This document shows, piece by piece, positions 1 through 7,986 of a stretch of DNA of 46,009 bases (the stretch's first letter is position 1; each line of letters starts with the position of its first letter). The notes under the pieces were generated by a model. The model was not told where the DNA came from. It searched no databases and saw nothing but the letters and a program-made list of their open reading frames with translations. This DNA comes from Acidimicrobiaceae bacterium (lineage in GTDB: Bacteria > Actinomycetota > Acidimicrobiia > Acidimicrobiales > RAAP-2), in assembly GCA_003153575.1 (NCBI GenBank), contig PLZW01000020.1:39722-85730 (forward strand). The letters run 5' to 3'. The position numbers were made by a program, and so were the translations under genes.

Positions 1-1899
1 GGCAAGACCGCCATCGTCGAGGGCCTCGCCCAGCGCATCGTGGCCGACGACGTCCCCGAGACGCTGACCGGCAAGCAGTTGTACACACTCGACCTCGGAG
101 CACTCGTCGCCGGCAGCCGGTACCGCGGTGACTTCGAGGAGCGCCTGAAGAAGGTCCTGAAGGAGATCCGCACCCGCGGCGACATCGTGCTCTTCATCGA
201 CGAGCTCCACACCCTGGTGGGTGCGGGAGCGGCCGAGGGTGCCATCGACGCCGCCTCGATCCTCAAGCCCATGCTGGCTCGGGGCGAGCTGCAGACCATC
301 GGTGCCACCACGATCGACGAGTACCGCAAGCACCTGGAGAAGGACGCCGCCCTCGAGCGGCGGTTCCAGCCCATCAAGGTGGAGCAGCCGAACGTGGCCT
401 TGACCATCGAGATCCTGAAGGGCCTCCGCGACCGCTACGAGTCGCACCATGCGGTGACGATCACCGACCAGGCCCTGGTGGCCGCGGCGAACCTGGCCGA
501 CCGCTACCTGGCCGACCGCTACCTCCCGGACAAGGCCATCGACCTCATCGACGAGGCCGGCAGCCGGCTGCGCATCCGTCGGATGACCACCCCGCCGGCC
601 TACAAGAAGTTGGAGGAGGAGATCACCCGCCTCCGGGCCGACAAGGAGGCCGCCATCGAGAAGCAGGCCTTCGACCAGGCCAAGAAACTGGCGGAGCAGG
701 AGAAGGACCGGCTGGACGCCAAAGAGGCCATGGAGGCTGAGTGGCGCGCCGATGGCGTCGACTTGTTCGACGTCGTCGACGAGGAGGTCATCGCCGAGGT
801 GCTGGCCAACTGGACCGGTATCCCGGTGTACCGCCTCACCGAGGAGGAGACGGCCAAGCTGCTGCGCATGGAGGACGAGCTCCACAAGCGGGTGATCGGC
901 CAGGAGCCGGCCATCGCCGCGCTGGCCCGTTCGATCCGCCGCACGCGTGCCGGCCTCAAGGACCCCAAGCGCCCGAGCGGCTCGTTCATCTTCCTCGGCC
1001 CGACCGGCGTGGGGAAGACCGAGCTGGCCAAGACACTCGCCGAATTCCTGTTCGACGACGAGGACGCCCTGATCCAGCTCGACATGTCCGAGTACATGGA
1101 GAAGCACACGGTGAGCCGTCTCGTCGGCTCGCCCCCCGGGTACGTCGGGTACGAGGAGGGCGGTCAGCTGACCGAGGCCGTGCGGCGCAAGCCGTTTTCT
1201 GTGGTCCTCTTCGACGAAGTCGAGAAGGCCCACGCCGACGTGTTCAACACGCTGCTCCAGATCCTGGAGGACGGTCGCCTGACCGACGCCCAGGGCCGGT
1301 CGGTCGACTTCAAGAACACCGTCCTCATCATGACGTCCAACCTGGGCACGGCTGACCTCCGCAAGTCGTCGGTGGGCTTCGCCCAGTCGTCGGGTGCCGT
1401 CACCTACGAGCGGATGAAGGCCAAGGTTCACGAGGCGCTGAAGGCCCACTTCCGTCCCGAATTCCTCAACCGGATCGACGAGGTCGTGGTCTTCCACGAA
1501 CTGTCCAAGGCGGAGGTCATCGAGATCGTCGACCTGATGATCCAGCGGGTTTCCAACCAGCTCGAGCTCCAGGGTCTGAGCCTGGCCCTCACCCCTGAGG
1601 CCAAGACACTGCTGGCCGACAAGGGCTACGACCCGCAGTTGGGCGCCCGCCCGCTCCGCCGGGCCATCCAACAGATGATCGAGGACCCGCTCTCCGAGCG
1701 GATCTTGTGGAAGGAATTCCGGGTCGGTCAGACGATCCTCGTCGATGTCGAGACGATCACTCCCGAGATGGCCGAGGCCTTCGACGTGAAGGGCGCCCCG
1801 CCCCTGGTGGCGGGCGAGCAGCAGCTCTCCTTCACGGCTATCGAGGGCGTCGAACCCCCGCCGATGGAGCTGGCCGGAGCCGACTCGTCGGCCGACTGA
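1..1899 (+). CDS. clpC: ATP-dependent Clp protease ATP-binding subunit ClpC (5' end outside window)
   Basis: This is a AAA+ unfoldase that feeds substrates to ClpP. The frame is open from base 1, so the N-domain and the start of the first ATPase domain lie outside the window; 632 residues remain of a usual 810-850. The visible sequence opens with the GKT of the first Walker A, then Walker B with IDELHTL at about residue 65. A UVR-like coiled middle region spans about 200-240 ([15 protein letters not shown]). The second ATPase domain has GPTGVGKTE at about 333, Walker [12 protein letters not shown] at about 400 and the sensor FLNRIDEVV at about 487. The UVR-type middle region and its length favour ClpC over ClpA or ClpB. 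A strong hairpin follows 45 nt after the stop. Confidence 0.96.
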   Translation, partial: GKTAIVEGLAQRIVADDVPETLTGKQLYTLDLGALVAGSRYRGDFEERLKKVLKEIRTRGDIVLFIDELHTLVGAGAAEGAIDAASILKPMLARGELQTIGATTIDEYRKHLEKDAALERRFQPIKVEQPNVALTIEILKGLRDRYESHHAVTITDQALVAAANLADRYLADRYLPDKAIDLIDEAGSRLRIRRMTTPPAYKKLEEEITRLRADKEAAIEKQAFDQAKKLAEQEKDRLDAKEAMEAEWRADGVDLFDVVDEEVIAEVLANWTGIPVYRLTEEETAKLLRMEDELHKRVIGQEPAIAALARSIRRTRAGLKDPKRPSGSFIFLGPTGVGKTELAKTLAEFLFDDEDALIQLDMSEYMEKHTVSRLVGSPPGYVGYEEGGQLTEAVRRKPFSVVLFDEVEKAHADVFNTLLQILEDGRLTDAQGRSVDFKNTVLIMTSNLGTADLRKSSVGFAQSSGAVTYERMKAKVHEALKAHFRPEFLNRIDEVVVFHELSKAEVIEIVDLMIQRVSNQLELQGLSLALTPEAKTLLADKGYDPQLGARPLRRAIQQMIEDPLSERILWKEFRVGQTILVDVETITPEMAEAFDVKGAPPLVAGEQQLSFTAIEGVEPPPMELAGADSSAD

Positions 1900-1943
1900 C
1901 GCCACGAACGGGCCTAGGGGTTCGGAGCACGAAGGAGCGCCCA

Positions 1944-1970
1944 GAGGCCCCACCTCACCGGTGGGGCCTC
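1944..1970 (+). terminator. Hairpin terminator downstream of clpC
   Basis: A perfect 11-bp stem (GAGGCCCCACC / GGTGGGGCCTC) with a 5-nt loop lies 44 nt after the clpC stop. There is no U-tract, as is common for actinobacterial terminators. The hairpin is seen directly; its function is inferred from position. Confidence 0.75.
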
Positions 1971-2246
1971 GGCGCGTGACGCCTCCTGGCCGCGCTCCGG
2001 CCGGTGATTGGGACCTTCGGCTCTGTCCCGGGAGGGGCGACCCGGGTTCTACTAAAGCGGTGGGGATTCCTCCCCCCGGAGCGGGTCCTTCGGCCCGCAA
2101 CGGGGGGGACCCTCCGCCCGAGCGGACCGGGCCCCTACGGTCCGACCCGGGCCCGTGCGCCCCCCTTCCGTCCCCCGGAGGGCAGGGCGCGCCCTGAGTG
2201 CCATCCCCCGCCATCGGAGGTCGCACCGGATGGCACACCCCTTCCC
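1971..2246. other. Intergenic region clpC-radA with no supported gene
   Basis: Very GC-rich spacer of about 280 nt. The radA frame stays open upstream through it, but the translation is Pro/Gly/Arg-rich and unlike RadA, so I do not extend radA. It holds several small inverted repeats (for example CCCGGG-N8-CCCGGG near 2028-2047). The string TTGGGACCTTCGGCTCT at 2008-2024 loosely resembles a DosR-type box. I see no RNA gene. Confidence 0.5.
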
Positions 2247-2252
2247 TACCAT
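2247..2252 (+). promoter_or_regulatory. -10 element of radA (leaderless)
   Basis: TACCAT ends 6 nt before the radA ATG at 2259. Transcription would therefore start at or next to the ATG. No ribosome binding site at usual spacing is present, and no clear -35 box is seen. The same layout recurs at many genes in this window. Confidence 0.6.
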
Positions 2253-2258
2253 CAGGGA

Positions 2259-3650
2259 ATGGCAAAGACGGCCAAGCGCCACCGCTGCATCGACTGCGGT
2301 TCGACGACAGCCCGGTGGGCCGGACGGTGCCCCACCTGCGGTGAGTGGAACACCCTGGTCGAAGAGGCGGCCCTCGGACCGCTGGTGCGGGCCGTGGACG
2401 AGCTGGATCTGTCGGGCATGCCCGTCCCGCTGTCGTCGGTGGACGTGTCGGAGGCCGCCGCCGTCCCGACCGGGGTCGAGGAGTTCGACCGGGTGCTGTC
2501 AGGAGGGCTCGTTCCCGGCTCGGTCACCCTCCTGGGTGGCGAGCCCGGCATCGGGAAGTCGACGCTCCTCCTCCAGGTACTGGCCGCCCGTGCCGCGTCG
2601 GGGCACCGGGTCCTGCTGGTGTCCGCGGAGGAGTCGGCCCACCAGGTCCGGCTCCGGGCCGAGCGGCTCGGCCCGGTCCCGCCCGGCCTGTTGATCCTGT
2701 CCGCCACCGACGTCGGCCAGGTGATCGCCGCGGTGGTCGAGTGCCAGCCCGAACTCCTCGTCATCGACTCCATCCAGGCCGTGGCCCTCGGGCCGGCGAC
2801 CCCGGGCGAGCGACGGGCCACGGGGGTGCCCGGCTCCATCGGCCAGGTGCGGGAGTGTGCCGACCAGCTGGTCGGCCTAGCCAAGGCCCGCCAGGTCGCC
2901 ACCGTCCTGGTGGGCCATGTCACCAAGGACGGATCACTCGCCGGGCCCCGGGCACTCGAGCACATGGTCGACACCGTGCTCAGCTTCGAAGGGGACCGGC
3001 ACCACGCGCTGCGGCTGCTGCTGGCCGTCAAGCACCGCTTCGGGCCGACCGGCGAGCTCGGCCTGTTCGAGATGGGCGACCAGGGGCTCAACCGGGTGGA
3101 CGATCCGGGGCGGCTCCTCCTCGGGGACCGGTTGACCGGGGTACCGGGTGGGGTCGTGCTTCCGACGCTTCAGGGGCGCCGGACCCTGATGGTCGAGCTC
3201 CAGGCCCTGGTGGCCCCCATGGGCCAGGCCCAGCCCAAGCGCTCGGTGGTCGGGCTCGACAGCGGCCGCCTGGTGATGACCCTGGCCGTGCTGGCCCGCC
3301 ACGCCGGACTCCCCATGCACGCCGTCGACGTCTTCACCTCGGTGGCGGGGGGCATCCGGGTCACCGAGCCGGCGGCCGACCTGGCCGTGGCCCTCGCCGT
3401 GGCCTCCGCGTCCACCGGGGTGGCCCTGCCGGCCGATCTGGCCGCGGTGGGCGAAGTCGGCCTGGCCGGCGAGGTCCGCCAGGTGACCAACCTGCCCCGG
3501 CGCCTCGAGGAGGCGGCCCGTCTGGGGTTCACCCGGGTGGTCGTACCGGCGTCGGCGCCCGGCGGACCGGCCGGCGTGGAGCTGATCCGGGCGGACACCG
3601 TGGCCGATGCCGTGGGTCGGTTCGGCTGCCTCGACGCACCCGGACGGTGA
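2259..3650 (+). CDS. radA: DNA repair protein RadA (branch migration ATPase)
   Basis: RadA is a RecA-like ATPase with a Lon-type C-terminal domain that promotes branch migration in recombination. The 463-aa product has normal family length. It shows an N-terminal zinc finger (C10, C13, C24, C27), Walker A GGEPGIGKST at about 93, and a KHRFG motif at about 258 (family form KNRFG). The C-terminal half has the Lon-like region with AVDVFTSVAGG and AVGEVGLAGEV. The ATG at 2259 is chosen because it starts just before the zinc finger and lies 6 nt after a TACCAT -10 box. disA follows, a common pairing; in other bacteria RadA binds DisA and restrains c-di-AMP synthesis. Confidence 0.96.
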   Translation: MAKTAKRHRCIDCGSTTARWAGRCPTCGEWNTLVEEAALGPLVRAVDELDLSGMPVPLSSVDVSEAAAVPTGVEEFDRVLSGGLVPGSVTLLGGEPGIGKSTLLLQVLAARAASGHRVLLVSAEESAHQVRLRAERLGPVPPGLLILSATDVGQVIAAVVECQPELLVIDSIQAVALGPATPGERRATGVPGSIGQVRECADQLVGLAKARQVATVLVGHVTKDGSLAGPRALEHMVDTVLSFEGDRHHALRLLLAVKHRFGPTGELGLFEMGDQGLNRVDDPGRLLLGDRLTGVPGGVVLPTLQGRRTLMVELQALVAPMGQAQPKRSVVGLDSGRLVMTLAVLARHAGLPMHAVDVFTSVAGGIRVTEPAADLAVALAVASASTGVALPADLAAVGEVGLAGEVRQVTNLPRRLEEAARLGFTRVVVPASAPGGPAGVELIRADTVADAVGRFGCLDAPGR

Positions 3651-3684
3651 CCCGCAACCCCAGGTGTGCCCGGACGGTGACGGG

Positions 3685-3690
3685 TACGAT
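3685..3690 (+). promoter_or_regulatory. -10 element of disA (leaderless)
   Basis: TACGAT ends exactly 6 nt before the GTG start of disA at 3697, the same geometry as radA. It lies just after a duplicated CCCGGACGGTGAC (3639-3651 and 3669-3681), the first copy of which contains the radA stop codon. Confidence 0.65.
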
Positions 3691-3696
3691 TCCGGG

Positions 3697-4788
3697 GTGA
3701 CCACCCGCCAGAGCGCCGCCATGAGCGAGGCCCTGGCGATGGTGGCCCCCGGGCAGCCCCTGCGTGACGGCCTGGACCGGATCCTGCGGGCCAAGCGGGG
3801 CGGATTGGTGGTGGTCGGCGACGGCCCCGACGTGCTCTCCATCTGCTCGGGCGGGTTCCTGCTCGACTCGGAGTTCAGCCCCCAGCGTCTCTCGGAGCTG
3901 GCCAAGATGGACGGCGCCATCATCGTCGCCGCCAACGCGTCGCGGATCGCAAGGGCCAACGTCCATCTGATGCCCGACGCCACGATCCCCACCACCGAGA
4001 CGGGCACCCGCCACCGCACGGCCGAGCGGGTGGCCCGCTCCATCGACGTCCCGGTCCTGTCGGTGTCGGCCGCCATGTCCGTGATCGCCGTCTACCGCCA
4101 CGACCTCAAGCACACCGTCCAGCCCACCGGGTGGCTCCACGACCGGACCGACCAGGCGCTGGCCACCATGCAGCGCTTCCGGAGCCGGTTCGACGTGGCG
4201 CTCGGCAACCTGTCCATCCTCGAGGTGGAGGACACGGTGTCGGTGGGCGACGTCGTGCACGTGATCCAGGCCGCCGAGATGGTCCTGCGCATCGGCGAGG
4301 AGGTCGACGGCTACCTCGTCGAGCTGGGCGAGGACGGACGACTGGTCGGCCTGCAGTCGGCCGAGCTGGTCGACGGCGTGGCCCGAGCCCTGGACCTGGT
4401 GATCCGTGACTACTGCGTGATGACCGCCGACGAGACCGCCGACCGCCTGGCCTTCGAGGAGTGGGTCGTCGAGCAGTTGGCCAATCTGTCGTCCGACGAG
4501 CTGCGGAACCCCCTCCGGGTGGCGTCCATCCTGCGGTTGCCCGGCCCGTCCCACGATGCCGAGTCCGGGATCGAGCCCCGCGGCTACCGGCTGCTCCACC
4601 ACCTGCCGCGCCTGTCCGAGACCATCATCGAGCGGATCGTGGACCGGTTCGTCGACCTCCAGCACATCATGCGGGCGTCGCTGTCCGAGCTGGAGCAGGT
4701 GGAGGGGGTCGGGCAGAGCCGGGCCACGTCGGTCAAGGAGGGCCTGGCCCGCCTGGCCGAGGCCAGCATCTTCGAGCGCTACCAGTAG
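3697..4788 (+). CDS. disA: DNA integrity scanning diadenylate cyclase DisA
   Basis: DisA converts two ATP to cyclic di-AMP and monitors branched DNA. The 363-aa length is typical. The N-terminal DAC domain has the catalytic DGA (about D72) and the RHR motif (about 105-107, in GTRHRTAERVA). A central helical linker follows. The C-terminal helix-hairpin-helix region contains LEQVEGVGQSRA. I chose GTG 3697 over an upstream open-frame start because a TACGAT -10 box ends 6 nt before it and homology begins just after. The neighbour radA encodes its known partner, so the two genes probably form a DNA-damage sensing unit even though disA has its own promoter. Confidence 0.96.
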   Translation: MTTRQSAAMSEALAMVAPGQPLRDGLDRILRAKRGGLVVVGDGPDVLSICSGGFLLDSEFSPQRLSELAKMDGAIIVAANASRIARANVHLMPDATIPTTETGTRHRTAERVARSIDVPVLSVSAAMSVIAVYRHDLKHTVQPTGWLHDRTDQALATMQRFRSRFDVALGNLSILEVEDTVSVGDVVHVIQAAEMVLRIGEEVDGYLVELGEDGRLVGLQSAELVDGVARALDLVIRDYCVMTADETADRLAFEEWVVEQLANLSSDELRNPLRVASILRLPGPSHDAESGIEPRGYRLLHHLPRLSETIIERIVDRFVDLQHIMRASLSELEQVEGVGQSRATSVKEGLARLAEASIFERYQ

Positions 4789-4835
4789 GGGTCGCGGCCG
4801 CATTCGGGCGGGCGGGGGATCCCCGCCGGGCCTGG

Positions 4836-4841
4836 TAGAAT
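4836..4841 (+). promoter_or_regulatory. -10 element upstream of carD
   Basis: TAGAAT lies in the 125-nt disA-carD gap and gives a leader of about 65 nt before the carD GTG. Unlike radA and disA, carD also has a strong ribosome binding site (AGGAGG at 4904-4909), so this transcript is expected to be leadered. Confidence 0.6.
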
Positions 4842-4913
4842 GGCGTGCTTTCCCCACGCAGACCGGATGTCGCCCACCCGCCCCGGTTCCGCTCCGCAAC
4901 GCCAGGAGGAACG

Positions 4914-5390
4914 GTGTTCGACATCGGTGACAAGGTCGTCTACCCGCACCACGGCGCGGCAGTAGTCGAACGACGCGAGACCAAAGAGGCCTTCGGCAAG
5001 AAGCAGGAGTACCTCGTGCTCCGGCTCGCCTACGGCGACCTCACGCTCATGGTGCCGGCCGACAACACGGATGGTGTCGGCCTGCGCGAGGTGATCAACG
5101 ACGAGGAGGTCGAGGAGGTCTTCGCCGTGCTCCGCAAGAAGGAGGCGCGGATGCCGACCAACTGGTCCCGTCGGTACAAGAACCACTCGGAGAAGCTCCG
5201 CTCCGGCGACATCTACCAGGTGGCCGAAGTGGTCCGGAACCTCTCGATCCGCGACAAGGACAAGGGCCTGTCCGCCGGCGAGAAGCGCATGCTGAGCCGG
5301 GCCCGCCAGATCCTGGTGTCCGAGCTGACCTTCGCCCTCGGGGTCGACGAGGAGACCGCCGAGGTCCGCCTCAACGAGGCGCTGCCCTGA
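4914..5390 (+). CDS. carD: CarD/CdnL-family RNA polymerase-binding regulator
   Basis: CarD binds the RNA polymerase beta subunit and stabilises open complexes at rRNA and housekeeping promoters. The 158-aa product matches the actinobacterial family along its length. The N-terminal RID domain contains GDKVVYPHHGAAVVE. A linker carries PTNWSRRYK. The C-terminal helical DNA-binding domain contains LSAGEKRMLSRARQILV. GTG 4914 is supported by AGGAGG 4 nt upstream and by family length. The downstream ispD frame begins at the CTGA of this stop codon, so carD and the MEP-pathway genes are probably co-transcribed, as in mycobacteria. Confidence 0.96.
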   Translation: MFDIGDKVVYPHHGAAVVERRETKEAFGKKQEYLVLRLAYGDLTLMVPADNTDGVGLREVINDEEVEEVFAVLRKKEARMPTNWSRRYKNHSEKLRSGDIYQVAEVVRNLSIRDKDKGLSAGEKRMLSRARQILVSELTFALGVDEETAEVRLNEALP

Positions 5391-5416
5391 GCCGAACGGG
5401 GCCCGTCTGGGCCATC

Positions 5417-6082
5417 GTGGTGGCCGCCGGCTCGGGCCGACGGTTCGGCGGACGCAAGCAGTTCCTCCCCCTGGCCGGGATACCGGTCGCCGCCTGGTCG
5501 GTGCGCGCCGCCCGCTCGGTGGCCGACGGCGTCGTCCTGGTGGTGCCGGAATGCGGTCCGGACGACGATGTCGGGTCGCTGCCTGTGGCCGGGGCCACCG
5601 GTGCCGACGCCCTCGGCGCCACCTGCGTGGTGACCGGAGGGACCACCCGGGCCGACTCGGTGCGGGCGGGACTGGCCGAGGTGCCAGCCGAGGCCGAGGT
5701 CATCGTCGTGCACGACGCGGCCCGTCCTCTGGCCGGACCCGACCTGTTCGCCGCCGTCGTCACCGCCGTCCGCAGGGACGGTGTGGACGGGGCGATCCCG
5801 GTGGTCCCGGTGACCGACACGCTGAAGCGGGTCGAGGACGGACGGGTGGCGGCCACCGTCGACCGGGACGGCCTCTGGGCCGTGCAGACACCCCAGGCAT
5901 TCGCCGCTGCAGCCCTGCGGGCCGCGCACACAGCCGGCGGCGATGCCACCGACGACGCCGCGCTGCTCGAGGCGGCCGGCCTGGCGGTGGCCACCGTAGC
6001 GGGCGATCCGCGGAATCTGAAGCTGACCCGACCTGAGGACCTGGCCCTCGCCGAGGCGCTGCTCGCCGGTGTGGGCACATGA
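5417..6082 (+). CDS. ispD: 2-C-methyl-D-erythritol 4-phosphate cytidylyltransferase IspD
   Basis: IspD transfers CMP from CTP to MEP in the isoprenoid pathway. Nucleotide-binding motif VAAGSGRRFGGRKQFLPLAG lies at the N-terminus; VIVVHDAARPL and VPVTDTLKRV are also present, with LWAVQTPQAF later. The first ATG/GTG/TTG is GTG 5417, but this cuts off the beginning of the first beta strand (WAIVVAAG). The frame has no other such codon back into carD. The likely true start is CTG 5387, overlapping the carD stop as CTGA and adding 10 residues. The end overlaps ispF by ATGA. The product is certain; the start is not. Confidence 0.93.
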   Translation: MVAAGSGRRFGGRKQFLPLAGIPVAAWSVRAARSVADGVVLVVPECGPDDDVGSLPVAGATGADALGATCVVTGGTTRADSVRAGLAEVPAEAEVIVVHDAARPLAGPDLFAAVVTAVRRDGVDGAIPVVPVTDTLKRVEDGRVAATVDRDGLWAVQTPQAFAAAALRAAHTAGGDATDDAALLEAAGLAVATVAGDPRNLKLTRPEDLALAEALLAGVGT

Positions 6083-6618
6083 GCGGACAGCCCCGCCTGC
6101 GGGTGGGCCAGGGCATCGACGTCCACGCCTTCAGCGAGGACCCGGCACGCCGGTTGGTACTGGGAGGGGTCGACCTGTCGGGCCAGGGCGTCCCCGGCCT
6201 CGACGGGCACAGCGACGCCGACGCCGTCGCCCACGCCATCGCCGATGCGGTGCTCGGCGCCGCCGGCCTCGGCGATCTGGGGACGCACCTGCCCGACACC
6301 GACCCAGCGCTGCGCGACGCCGACTCACTCGACCTCCTGGGCCGGGTCGTGGCCCTCGCCGCCGACGTCGGCTGGGTACCGGTCAACGCTGACTGCACGG
6401 TGGTGGCCGAACAGCCGAAGCTGGCGCCGCACGTCGGCCGGATGGCCGAACTGCTGTCCGGGGTGCTCGGCGCGCCGGTGAACGTGAAGGCCACCCGGGC
6501 CGAGGGACTGGGTGCCCTCGGGCGGGCCGAAGGGATCGCCTGCACGGCCGTCGTTCTGCTGGCCGCTGCCGACTCGACGACGGAGGGCGCGCCCACTGGG
6601 GACGGGGAGTCCCCGTGA
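6079..6618 (+). CDS. ispF: 2-C-methyl-D-erythritol 2,4-cyclodiphosphate synthase IspF
   Basis: IspF cyclises CDP-ME 2-phosphate to MEcPP, releasing CMP. The 179-aa product carries the metal-site signature GIDVHAF near the N-terminus and the second ligand in DGHSDADAVAHAIADA. It continues with LGDLGTHLPDTDP and the C-terminal VNVKATRAEGLGALGRAEGI. The ATG overlaps the ispD stop (ATGA). The last 20 or so residues (DSTTEGAPTGDGESP) are a low-complexity tail not usual in the family, and the next gene begins inside its stop codon (GTGA). In mycobacteria cysS sits between ispF and rlmB; it is absent here. Confidence 0.96.
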   Translation: MSGQPRLRVGQGIDVHAFSEDPARRLVLGGVDLSGQGVPGLDGHSDADAVAHAIADAVLGAAGLGDLGTHLPDTDPALRDADSLDLLGRVVALAADVGWVPVNADCTVVAEQPKLAPHVGRMAELLSGVLGAPVNVKATRAEGLGALGRAEGIACTAVVLLAAADSTTEGAPTGDGESP

Positions 6619-7649
6619 GCCCGGCACCTGCGGGAGGGGGACGGGGGAAGCGGTCGCGGGCACCGGCGCCCAAGGGCGGAGCCCGGGGCGCCCCCACGGC
6701 CAAGGGCCGTGAGGCCAAGGCGGCCTGGATGAAGGCGAAGGATGCCTCGGGCGGACGCGGGGCACGCGTTGCTGCCTCGACACGGGGCTCGGCCGGTGCC
6801 CACAAGGGTGCCGGGCGGTCACCGGTCAACGACCGCGGTCGGGGTCCCGGGGGAAAGGCGGACGGCCCCGTCCGGCGCGGCCCGAAGACGGTGGGCCTCG
6901 GCGGTGACCAGGTCGAAGGCCGACAGGCCGTCCGCGAGCTCCTGAGCGCCGGCCGCCGGCCGGTCACCACCTTGTTGGTGGCCGAGGGGATGGACGCCGC
7001 CGACATCCTCGACGACATCGAGGCCCTGGCCACCCGACGCCGGGTCAAGGTGGAGTACGTCTCCCGCAAGCGGCTCGACGCCGCCGCCCGTACCGACGGT
7101 TCCCAGGGTGTCGTAGCCCTGGCCAGGCCGATCCCGGACACCCCGCTCGAAGACCTGTGCCAACCCACCAAGCGCGGTCGCCTGCCGTTCCTCTTGGTAC
7201 TCGACGGGATCACCGACCCGCGCAACCTCGGGGCGGTCCTGCGCAGCGCCGAGTGCGCCGGGGTGACCGGCATCGTCCTGCCCCGTCACCGGTCGGCGCA
7301 CCTGTCACCGACGGTGGCCAAGGTGGCGGCGGGGGCCATCGAATACCTGCCCATGGCCCTGGTGGCCGGGGTGCCCACCGCGCTCCAGCAGCTGGCCACC
7401 CTGGGCCTGGTGACGGTGGGCCTGGTGGGCGAAGCCCCGGCGTCGCTCTACGACCTGCCCCTCGGCGACCAGCCGGTGGCGCTGGTCCTGGGCTCGGAGG
7501 GCTCGGGCCTGGCTGCGCTGACCCGCCGGCGGTGCGACGAGCTGGCCGCCATCCCCCAGCACGGGACGCTGTCGTCGCTCAACGTGGCGACGGCCGGCGC
7601 CATCGCCTGCTTCGACGTGTCCCGGCAACGGTCGGCCGCCGGCAACTGA
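6615..7649 (+). CDS. rlmB: 23S rRNA 2'-O-ribose methyltransferase, RlmB/TrmH family (SPOUT)
   Basis: This enzyme methylates the 2'-O of a guanosine in 23S rRNA using SAM. Of 344 residues, the first 95 are basic, Gly/Ala-rich and probably disordered. An RNA-binding substrate domain follows (VEGRQAVRELLSAG). The SPOUT knot domain has LDGITDPRNLGAVLRSAECAG, VALVLGSEGSGL and the closing HGTLSSLNVATAGAIACFD. GTG 6615 overlaps the ispF stop, so translation is coupled. Long basic N-terminal extensions are common in actinobacterial RlmB. Target specificity cannot be read from sequence, and TrmH-type specificity is possible. Confidence 0.93.
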   Translation: MSPAPAGGGRGKRSRAPAPKGGARGAPTAKGREAKAAWMKAKDASGGRGARVAASTRGSAGAHKGAGRSPVNDRGRGPGGKADGPVRRGPKTVGLGGDQVEGRQAVRELLSAGRRPVTTLLVAEGMDAADILDDIEALATRRRVKVEYVSRKRLDAAARTDGSQGVVALARPIPDTPLEDLCQPTKRGRLPFLLVLDGITDPRNLGAVLRSAECAGVTGIVLPRHRSAHLSPTVAKVAAGAIEYLPMALVAGVPTALQQLATLGLVTVGLVGEAPASLYDLPLGDQPVALVLGSEGSGLAALTRRRCDELAAIPQHGTLSSLNVATAGAIACFDVSRQRSAAGN

Positions 7650-7668
7650 TCTCCGGCTCTGCGGAGAT
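7649..7668 (+). terminator. Hairpin at the rlmB stop codon
   Basis: A perfect 7-bp stem (ATCTCCG / CGGAGAT) with a 6-nt loop starts on the last base of the rlmB stop and is followed by GGTTGGGG. It probably ends the carD-ispD-ispF-rlmB transcript. Confidence 0.6.
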
Positions 7669-7789
7669 GGTTGGGGTCCGATCCCCGGTGGGACGGAGGC
7701 GGCCGACAGGCATAGGAGCGCGTCACGGATCAGGCCCGGCCACCGTACGCTGTGGCGATGGAACGCGCCGTGCCCAGGGAGGACCGACC

Positions 7790-7945
7790 ATGAGCGGATG
7801 CGGGGCTGCCGACGCCCGCAAACTGGACCAGTGTGAGTGCGACCTGCCACCGGGCCACTCGCCGCCGCACCGGTGCGAGGACTGCGGGCGGACCTGGCAC
7901 GAGCCGAAGACCCGGGCCGAGCTCGAACTGGAGCTGCGCGACTGA
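7790..7945 (+). CDS. 51-aa Cys/His-rich mini-protein, putative zinc ribbon
   Basis: Short open frame with a convincing ribosome binding site (AGGGAGGA at 7777-7784) and a TACGCT -10-like box at 7746-7751. The product has Cys at 4, 15, 17, 29 and 32 and a CxC-PPGHSPPH-CxxC core, followed by a charged helix rich in Glu and Leu. This looks like a small zinc-binding fold. I do not recognise a family. It stands alone between the rlmB hairpin and convergent egtD, 41 nt from the egtD stop. A regulatory or chaperone-like role is possible, but no function is claimed. Confidence 0.6.
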   Translation: MSGCGAADARKLDQCECDLPPGHSPPHRCEDCGRTWHEPKTRAELELELRD

Positions 7946-7986
7946 CGGGCAGGGCCCCATCAGCCGAACCGCTCCCGAATGGGCGC

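Noticed and set aside
2008..2024. Possible DosR-type dormancy box upstream of radA
   Set aside because: Only loosely similar, not a good palindrome, and more than 200 nt from radA; not enough to claim.
2004..2258. N-terminal extension of radA by 85 codons
   Set aside because: Pro/Gly/Arg-rich, absent from the family, and upstream of a -10 box placed 6 nt before ATG 2259.
3639..3681. Duplicated CCCGGACGGTGAC around the radA stop as a functional repeat
   Set aside because: Only two copies in GC-rich sequence; could be chance or a small duplication, with no evidence of function.
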